DNA of 48,294 nucleotides from Flavobacterium tibetense (GTDB lineage: Bacteria; Bacteroidota; Bacteroidia; Flavobacteriales; Flavobacteriaceae). The stretch's first letter is position 1. Every line of letters begins with the position of its first letter. Shown one piece after another: positions 43,346 to 48,294 of this stretch. The stretch is taken from the NCBI RefSeq assembly GCF_003293845.1, contig NZ_QLST01000017.1:1-48294 (forward strand), read 5' to 3'. The notes beneath the pieces were generated by a model that was not told the origin of the DNA, did not search any database, and saw only the letters and a program-made list of their open reading frames with translations. Made by a program: the position numbers and the translations under genes.

Positions 43346-44809
43346 TTATTCAGCTAATTCCTTTTTAGATTGATAACCAAATAATTTTTGTTGTTTGATT
43401 ATATCTGCGGTTCCATCGGGAAGCATTTTCTCCCAACCTGTTTCACCGTTAACAATCATTTTGAGAACATGTCTAGAGAAAATTTCTAGATTTTGTTCGT
43501 CATAATTGGCTATATCAATTACTTTTCCATTGAACTTAAAGAATTTGTACAACTCTTTCATTCTTGGATGCACTTTCAGATTGTCCGAATTAATTACTGT
43601 TCCATCTTCTCCTTTCATCGGATATAAATATACTTTTAAATCGCGATAGAATAATTTACCAAAAGCTTCCAAAATACCACCCGATAAGTGACGGTAATAT
43701 TTCTCATCAAAAATATCTACTAGATTGTTAACTCCCATAGCTAATCCCATTCTGGCTTTTGTAAAATCAGAGAAGTATTCTACTACTTTATAGAACTCTT
43801 GGAAATTTGAAATCATTACGGTTTGCCCGAGTGAACAAAGTAATTCTGCTCTATCTAAGAAATCTCTTTCATCAATTTCGCCTTCTGCTTTTAGATTGGA
43901 AAGTGTTATTTCGAAAATTACAAATGTATTGTCTTTATCTACTTTGTTTTCTTGGATAAACATGTCATAAGATTTCTTATACATGTTCATGTTTACTTTA
44001 GTAACAGGTCTAAAACTTCCTCGTAATGCTAAAATATTCTTTTTATACAATACTGCTGCTGGAAGAATATTTTTCCCATCTGGGCCAAACATTACCGCAT
44101 CAGTCATTCCGTTTTTAACCAATTGCAAACTCATTAAACGGTTGTCTATGTTAGCAAATCGCGGTCCTGAAAAGTTAATAGTATCAATTTCCAATTGGTC
44201 TTTATCCAAATGGTCGTATAAGTAGCGAAGTAGTTTTTTAGGATCGTTGTGTTTGTAGAAAGCACCATAAATTAAATTCACACCTAAAATACCCAATGTT
44301 TCTTGTTGTAATCGAGCATCAGTTTCTTTGAAGCGAATGTGCAATAAGATTTCGTTATATTCTTCTCCTGGCGCCACTTGGAAACTAATTCCAACCCAAC
44401 CATGACCTTTATATTGTTTTGCAAAATCGATTGTTGCAACCGTATTGGCGTAACTAAAGAAAATTTTATTGGGATGTTTGTCTCTTTTTAAACGTTCTTC
44501 AATTAGTCGCGTTTCATGAGCCAACATCTTTTTTAAACGACTTTCGGTAACATAGCGACCATCTTCTTCAATTCCGTAAATGGCATCACTAAAGTCTTTA
44601 TCGTAGGCCGACATCGCTTTTGCAATGGTTCCTGAACTTGCTCCAGCTCTAAAAAAATGACGTACAGTTTCTTGTCCTGCTCCAATTTCTGCAAATGTCC
44701 CGTAAATACTTTGGTTTAAGTTAATTCGTAAGGCTTTGTCTTTTATTGAAGGGATCTGCTCAATTTTTCTATCACCGATTAATTCAATTTCTGTAACTAT
44801 GCTTTTCAT
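43346..44809 (-). CDS. Conserved 487-residue protein of unknown function
   Basis: This is a large cytoplasmic protein without signal or membrane segments. It has a strikingly well-formed N-terminal motif G-T-F-A-E-I-G-A-G-Q-E-T-V-R-H-F-F-R-A-G-A-S-S-G-T-I-A-K (about residues 37-64) and later blocks such as S-G-P-R-F-A-N-I-D-N-R-L-M and R-G-S-F-R-P-V-T-K-V-N. From memory, close homologues occur across Bacteroidota under unsupported labels such as nicotinate-nucleotide adenylyltransferase or TonB-dependent receptor; neither fits, because no nucleotidyltransferase HxGH motif or barrel features are present. It is monocistronic with a good promoter. Confidence 0.85.
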   Translation of the reverse strand: MKSIVTEIELIGDRKIEQIPSIKDKALRINLNQSIYGTFAEIGAGQETVRHFFRAGASSGTIAKAMSAYDKDFSDAIYGIEEDGRYVTESRLKKMLAHETRLIEERLKRDKHPNKIFFSYANTVATIDFAKQYKGHGWVGISFQVAPGEEYNEILLHIRFKETDARLQQETLGILGVNLIYGAFYKHNDPKKLLRYLYDHLDKDQLEIDTINFSGPRFANIDNRLMSLQLVKNGMTDAVMFGPDGKNILPAAVLYKKNILALRGSFRPVTKVNMNMYKKSYDMFIQENKVDKDNTFVIFEITLSNLKAEGEIDERDFLDRAELLCSLGQTVMISNFQEFYKVVEYFSDFTKARMGLAMGVNNLVDIFDEKYYRHLSGGILEAFGKLFYRDLKVYLYPMKGEDGTVINSDNLKVHPRMKELYKFFKFNGKVIDIANYDEQNLEIFSRHVLKMIVNGETGWEKMLPDGTADIIKQQKLFGYQSKKELAE

Positions 44810-44854
44810 TTAAAATGGTAATTTAGGATAAGTCGATAAGTATCAACTATATTG

Positions 44855-44886
44855 CAAAGTTAATTAAATTGCTAAAATTATCCCAA
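44855..44886 (-). promoter_or_regulatory. Promoter of the 487-residue unknown
   Basis: On the minus strand TTG (44884-44886 complement), 21 bases, then TAACTTTG (44855-44862 complement), an exact -33/-7 pair. It interleaves with the plus-strand promoter at 44869-44901. Confidence 0.65.
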
Positions 44887-44901
44887 TTTTTCTTATTTTT
44901 G
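44869..44901 (+). promoter_or_regulatory. Promoter of the PhnP-like hydrolase
   Basis: TTG (44869-44871), 22 bases, then TATTTTTG (44894-44901), an exact -7 element. The start codon begins only seven bases later, so the mRNA is nearly leaderless. Confidence 0.6.
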
Positions 44902-44907
44902 TTTGCT

Positions 44908-45681
44908 ATGCACGCATTGAAAATTTATTTTTTAGGAACAGGCACTTCACAAGGAATTCCAGTCATTGGAAGCAATCATTCCGTTTGTTTAAGTTCAAAT
45001 CCCAAAGACAAACGATTGCGCGTTTCCGTTTGGGTGCATTCGGAAGACTTTTCTTTGGTTATTGATTGTGGTCCCGATTTCAGACAACAAATGCTAACTT
45101 CGGGTTGTACGGCTATTGATGCGATACTTTTTACCCACGAACACGCCGATCATACCGCTGGAATGGATGACATTCGTCCGTTTAATTTCAAACTAGGTCC
45201 AATGCCCATTTATGCACACCAACGTGTTTTGGAAAACTTAACCAAACGTTTCGATTATATCTTTGCAACCGAAAACAGATATCCTGGAGCACCTTCTGTA
45301 GTGATTAACGAAGTTAAAAACAACGAGGATTTCTATATAAAAAACCAAAAAATCACACCAATTAATGTATTTCATGGCGACTTACAGGTTTTTGGTTATA
45401 AAATAAATGATTTTGTTTACTTAACGGATGTAAAAACCATTGCATCTGAAGAATTGGAAAAAATAAAAAAATGTAAGGTTTTGGTAATAAATTGTTTACG
45501 TGAAGAACCGCACCAAACCCATTTCAATTTGGAAGAGGCTTTAGCGTTCATAAAACAAGTACAACCTGAGAAAACCTATTTAACACACATCAGTCACTTG
45601 TTTGGATTTCACGATGAAATACAACAAAAACTTCCAGAAAACGTTTATATTGCATACGATAATTTAGAAATTACAATTTAA
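44908..45681 (+). CDS. MBL-fold metallohydrolase (PhnP-like)
   Basis: This 257-residue protein of the metallo-beta-lactamase fold belongs to the PhnP/phosphodiesterase-like branch. L-G-T-G-T-S-Q-G-I-P is at the start, the metal motif is T-H-E-H-A-D-H-T-A-G-M-D-D, and V-Y-L-T-D-V and T-H-I-S-H complete the site. Members hydrolyse cyclic phosphodiesters or related compounds; the substrate is not evident. I start at the ATG at 44908 because a longer frame from 44869 would begin upstream of the promoter -7 element. Confidence 0.93.
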   Translation: MHALKIYFLGTGTSQGIPVIGSNHSVCLSSNPKDKRLRVSVWVHSEDFSLVIDCGPDFRQQMLTSGCTAIDAILFTHEHADHTAGMDDIRPFNFKLGPMPIYAHQRVLENLTKRFDYIFATENRYPGAPSVVINEVKNNEDFYIKNQKITPINVFHGDLQVFGYKINDFVYLTDVKTIASEELEKIKKCKVLVINCLREEPHQTHFNLEEALAFIKQVQPEKTYLTHISHLFGFHDEIQQKLPENVYIAYDNLEITI

Positions 45682-45695
45682 TCAAATCCATATTT

Positions 45696-46187
45696 ATGAA
45701 AAATACTTTTCTTTACTTGTTCATTTTGGCCGTTTTATTTAATGTTTACCAATATGTGAATTCCAATAAAATTTTAGATGCCAAAGAAAATGAAGTTACT
45801 AAAATGAAAGAGCGTTTAACTGTAGCGAGAGATTCTATCAACAACGCCATGTATAACGATTATTTTGATATTGAAAAAGACCAAGACGCACAAGATTACT
45901 TTTACAACAAAAACTTGGATTACGAAAAAGTAATGGAAAAAGTAAATGAAGATTTGGTGAGTATGAATACACAACCCAAAGGCAATTCTTTAATTCCATA
46001 CGAACCAATGGATGGAAAAAACTTCGTAGTTAATAAAGCGAAAATCTTAAACCACCGTTGGATTATAGCCGAATTTTCAAATGGCGATTTTTGGGGACAA
46101 ATTTTAGTGAAGTATTTTCATAACGACGATAAACCAACCGATTTTGAAACCGTAGAAACTATTTTGTACGAGAAGCAAAAAAAATAA
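45696..46187 (+). CDS. Membrane-anchored coiled-coil protein of unknown function
   Basis: This 163-residue protein has an N-terminal membrane segment (F-L-Y-L-F-I-L-A-V-L-F-N-V-Y), a short heptad-like coiled coil (about residues 25-50, K-E-N-E-V-T-K-M-K-E-R-L) and a C-terminal domain ending F-W-G-Q-I-L-V-K-Y-F. It is probably in the periplasm. It follows the hydrolase by 14 bases, so they are likely co-transcribed. No family is recognised. Confidence 0.78.
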   Translation: MKNTFLYLFILAVLFNVYQYVNSNKILDAKENEVTKMKERLTVARDSINNAMYNDYFDIEKDQDAQDYFYNKNLDYEKVMEKVNEDLVSMNTQPKGNSLIPYEPMDGKNFVVNKAKILNHRWIIAEFSNGDFWGQILVKYFHNDDKPTDFETVETILYEKQKK

Positions 46188-46193
46188 ATTGTG

Positions 46194-46218
46194 AAGCTCC
46201 AAATTTTGGAGCTTTTTT
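46194..46218 (+). terminator. Terminator after the hydrolase operon
   Basis: GAAGCTCCAAA and TTTTGGAGC form a stem followed by seven T. Confidence 0.88.
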
Positions 46219-46287
46219 TATAAAAAATACCAATACTTCAATCGATTATTTCCATTACTACGTAAATGATTTGTAAAACCAAATTGC

Positions 46288-46295
46288 TATTTTTG
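46288..46295 (+). promoter_or_regulatory. Candidate -7 element of yaaA
   Basis: TATTTTTG is an exact consensus match, 20 bases upstream of the start codon. No -33 element at normal spacing. Confidence 0.45.
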
Positions 46296-46315
46296 AAATT
46301 CAAAATGAAACCACT

Positions 46316-47074
46316 ATGAAAATCGTAATATCACCAGCCAAGTCATTAGATTATACAACCGCATTACCAACGCAACGTTTTACGGAACCTCAATTTTTAG
46401 ATAAAGCCAACACCATTCAAAAAACATTAAAAAAGAAAAAACCAAAAGACTTGATGGAGTTGATGGACATTTCGGAGAAGTTGGCCGATTTGAACTGGCA
46501 ACGCAATCAAGATTGGGCATTACCTTTTACGCCTGAAAATGCACGTCCGGCGGTTTATGCGTTTAATGGTGATGTGTACACCGGTTTGGATGCTTATACG
46601 ATTCCAACGGATAAATTAGACGATTTGCAAGACCAACTTCGTATTTTATCAGGTTTGTATGGAATTTTACGTCCGTTGGATTTGATGCAAGAATACCGTT
46701 TAGAAATGGGAACTTCTATTGCCATTGGAACCAAAAAGAATTTATACGAATTTTGGAAGAAAACCATAACCGATGCGTTAAACAAAGAATTGACCAAAGA
46801 CGAATTGTTCATTAATTTAGCGAGTAATGAATATTTCAGTGCGGTTGATACCAAAGCCTTAAAAGTTCCAGTAATTACACCTGAATTCAAAGATTACAAA
46901 GACGGAAAACTGAAAATGATTAGTTTCTTCGCCAAAAAAGCCAGAGGTTTAATGGTACGCTACATCATTGATACCAATGTCAAAACCATTGAAGACTTAA
47001 AAGGTTTTAACTACGAAGGTTACGCTTTTGATGCCAATTTGAGTAAAGGGAATACATTGGTTTTTACTAGGTAA
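46316..47074 (+). CDS. yaaA: Peroxide stress protein YaaA
   Basis: This 252-residue YaaA/UPF0246 protein has the N-terminal [12 protein letters not shown], then [33 protein letters not shown], and the C-terminal [12 protein letters not shown]. In E. coli YaaA limits free iron and DNA damage under hydrogen peroxide. Length and motifs are complete. It stands alone between two terminators. Confidence 0.96.
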   Translation: MKIVISPAKSLDYTTALPTQRFTEPQFLDKANTIQKTLKKKKPKDLMELMDISEKLADLNWQRNQDWALPFTPENARPAVYAFNGDVYTGLDAYTIPTDKLDDLQDQLRILSGLYGILRPLDLMQEYRLEMGTSIAIGTKKNLYEFWKKTITDALNKELTKDELFINLASNEYFSAVDTKALKVPVITPEFKDYKDGKLKMISFFAKKARGLMVRYIIDTNVKTIEDLKGFNYEGYAFDANLSKGNTLVFTR

Positions 47075-47080
47075 TAAAAA

Positions 47081-47114
47081 AAAACTCTTTAGGAATAGTT
47101 CTAAAGAGTTTTTT
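47081..47114. terminator. Terminator after yaaA
   Basis: AAAACTCTTTAG (47081-47092) and CTAAAGAGTTTT (47101-47112) form a stem with an eight-base loop, followed by a long T run. Confidence 0.9.
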
Positions 47115-47148
47115 TTTATTTTTTTTATATTTCTAAAGTCAATTGATG

Positions 47149-47811
47149 CTACTCATCTAGCATCAGAATACATTTTCTGCGTTCCTTAAAGTTTTTTGTT
47201 TGAGTAAGACATTCAAATACTTGCATTCCATTTGGTTGTTTTTGCAAAAGGCGCTTTGTTCCTTCCAAATTCTCTTTCCTACTTTTATTTGAGTTATTGT
47301 ATCGCACTACAAACAAGTCCGTATTAAGTCCTTCAGATATCACGCATTCAGTGATATCAACATCTTTATCTACGTCGGTGTCTGTGGGTGATACAAAATG
47401 TGTTATAGAAATATGGAAGTCACAAACTTCATAATACACTACTTTGCCATTATAAAAAACATACATAGGCTCATAAAAAGGAGAAATGCGATACAATCCA
47501 TCGCCCCATTTGAACCCCCAGATATCATTTGTATAGAGTTTTAGTTTTTTCCTCTTTCCAGAAGACTTTGACTTTTTTTCTTTAAAAGTATACCAAACAC
47601 GACCAAAAAAATGTCCAGATCCCGTTGATAGATAATCGCCTTCATTTACTATACCTGAGTTTTGAAGGTAGTCCTCATAAGTAGGGTAAATAATGATAGT
47701 GCCACTATACTTTTCTTGGGCTTTTCCAATAAACAGTCCAAAAAATAATAGACCAAAAATAAGTGTCTTTCTTATGTGAAAACAGTCACAATATTTTTTC
47801 AGTAATCGCAT
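47149..47811 (-). CDS. Secreted hypothetical protein
   Basis: This 220-residue protein has a basic N-terminus and a hydrophobic core (L-I-F-G-L-L-F-F-G-L-F-I-G-K-A-Q) that forms a signal peptide ending in the K-A-Q form common here. The mature protein is rich in Tyr and Lys, with a basic patch K-S-K-S-S-G-K-R-K-K-L-K and four cysteines. No domain is recognised. It lies next to the insertion sequence at the right edge. Confidence 0.75.
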   Translation of the reverse strand: MRLLKKYCDCFHIRKTLIFGLLFFGLFIGKAQEKYSGTIIIYPTYEDYLQNSGIVNEGDYLSTGSGHFFGRVWYTFKEKKSKSSGKRKKLKLYTNDIWGFKWGDGLYRISPFYEPMYVFYNGKVVYYEVCDFHISITHFVSPTDTDVDKDVDITECVISEGLNTDLFVVRYNNSNKSRKENLEGTKRLLQKQPNGMQVFECLTQTKNFKERRKCILMLDE

Positions 47812-47931
47812 GCTGAATTTGTTTTGAATATATTCTTTTAACTATCAAGTCTTTACAAAAATAATAAAATATTTTATTGAGTAGTTGGTTTTCCATAGGA
47901 AAATCCGTAAGTAGCCATTGAAGCAAACCGC

Positions 47932-47946
47932 TGTGCATGTTGCACA
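47932..47946. repeat. Palindrome near the left end of the insertion sequence
   Basis: TGTGCA (47932-47937) and TGCACA (47941-47946) form an inverted repeat about 55 bases before the transposase start. TTTTCC/GGAAAA (47889-47903) is another just outside. Either could mark the left end of the element, but the boundary cannot be fixed without the right end. Confidence 0.45.
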
Positions 47947-47998
47947 ACTCAAATATACAAAAACTTGCATAAAAAAGAGATAATTTGTAAATTTATTC

Positions 47999-48294
47999 AT
48001 GCAAGGAAAGAAAAGTTTTACCCCACAGTTATTTGTTTCGGTTAATTTGTTGGACATGGTTCCAGTGGATAATTTTTACAGAAAATTGTTAACCGAACTT
48101 GATTTACATTTTATTTATAAAGCTACCCAAAAGTATTATGGTAAAGAAGGTCAAGAGAGTATAGATCCTGTTGTTTTCTTCAAGATTTTGTTGGTAGGTT
48201 ATTTGAATAACATCAATTCAGATAGGCAATTAATCGCTTTTTGTAGTGATAGTTTATCGATACGTTTGTTTTTGGGTTATGATGTTCATGAGTC
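47999..48294 (+). CDS. IS1182-like transposase, N-terminal part
   Basis: The first 98 codons of a DDE transposase run off the right edge. The start M-Q-G-K-K-S-F-T-P-Q-L-F-V-S-V-N-L-L-D-M-V-P, the Y-R-K-L-L-x-x-L-D-L block, and S-I-D-P-V-V-F-F-K-I-L-L-V-G-Y-L are typical of IS1182 family N-termini. S-D-R-Q-L-I, R-L-F-L-G-Y-D follows. The catalytic domain is outside the window, so activity cannot be judged. Confidence 0.85.
   Translation, partial: MQGKKSFTPQLFVSVNLLDMVPVDNFYRKLLTELDLHFIYKATQKYYGKEGQESIDPVVFFKILLVGYLNNINSDRQLIAFCSDSLSIRLFLGYDVHE

Noticed and set aside
43346..44809. Nicotinate-nucleotide adenylyltransferase or TonB-dependent receptor
   Set aside because: No HxGH nucleotidyltransferase motif, signal peptide or barrel pattern is present; these labels seem to be propagated errors.
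47845..48057. Minus-strand open frame at the right edge
   Set aside because: It is antisense to the transposase start and to its upstream region.

Overview
The window is about 48 kb of low-GC, gene-dense chromosomal DNA from a member of the Bacteroidota, most likely a Flavobacterium or close relative. The evidence is internal. Signal peptides end in the typical FAQ/NAQ/TAQ form. Many genes follow the Bacteroidota promoter form TTG-N(17-23)-TAnnTTTG rather than a sigma70 -35/-10. Genes are often coupled through TAATG overlaps. Typical family content includes DUF5117-type metzincin, CarboxypepD-reg-like, TlpA/DUF4369-like, RHS-core and DUF2452/DUF2805 proteins. No tRNA, rRNA or CRISPR array was seen.

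Layout. The left edge (1-584) is the 3' end of a group II intron: the tail of its maturase plus foldable domains V and VI. At 601-2107 lies a coupled three-gene minus-strand operon of unknown function with a CFI-box protein, then a DoxX-like membrane protein. The plus-strand block 2772-7855 holds pabB, a four-helix-bundle (S23) gene flanked by inverted purine-rich repeats, tilS and dsbD. An accessory region follows (7859-10633): a promoterless RHS tip with a type-44 polymorphic toxin domain and a putative immunity gene, a ParE-like toxin broken by a homopolymer frameshift next to its antitoxin, and an XRE regulator with a membrane partner.

At 10643-15878 is a tight five-gene minus-strand operon: SSS transporter, GNAT acetyltransferase, M20 amidohydrolase, alanine racemase and ornithine-racemase-like protein. 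It reads as an uptake and stereochemical processing pathway for amino-acid derivatives and is the best candidate here for an undescribed system. comM/yifB faces away from it.

From 17.7 to 27 kb come DUF2452, DUF2805, SET-domain and YpfJ-like protease genes, a hybrid histidine kinase, an RluA-type pseudouridine synthase, panB, an NTF2-like protein, a porin, and sdaA coupled to a DUF2809 gene. dnaK (27.2-29.1 kb) has an unusual upstream region. Then come a lipoprotein gene between two copies of the same terminator, a secreted protein, a large metzincin, a nitronate monooxygenase, small envelope proteins, a glutaminyl cyclase, the SRP RNA with its own promoter and terminator, an SDR, and fsa-type transaldolase.

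The last part (38.9-47.8 kb) has a TlpA-like lipoprotein without its CxxC, an ABC-F ATPase with a degenerate second Walker A, an endonuclease III without the Fe-S cysteines, bcp, a conserved 487-residue unknown, a PhnP-like hydrolase, yaaA and a secreted unknown. The right edge enters an IS1182-like transposase gene. Most genes are housekeeping; the accessory content is concentrated at 7.9-10.6 kb and at both edges.
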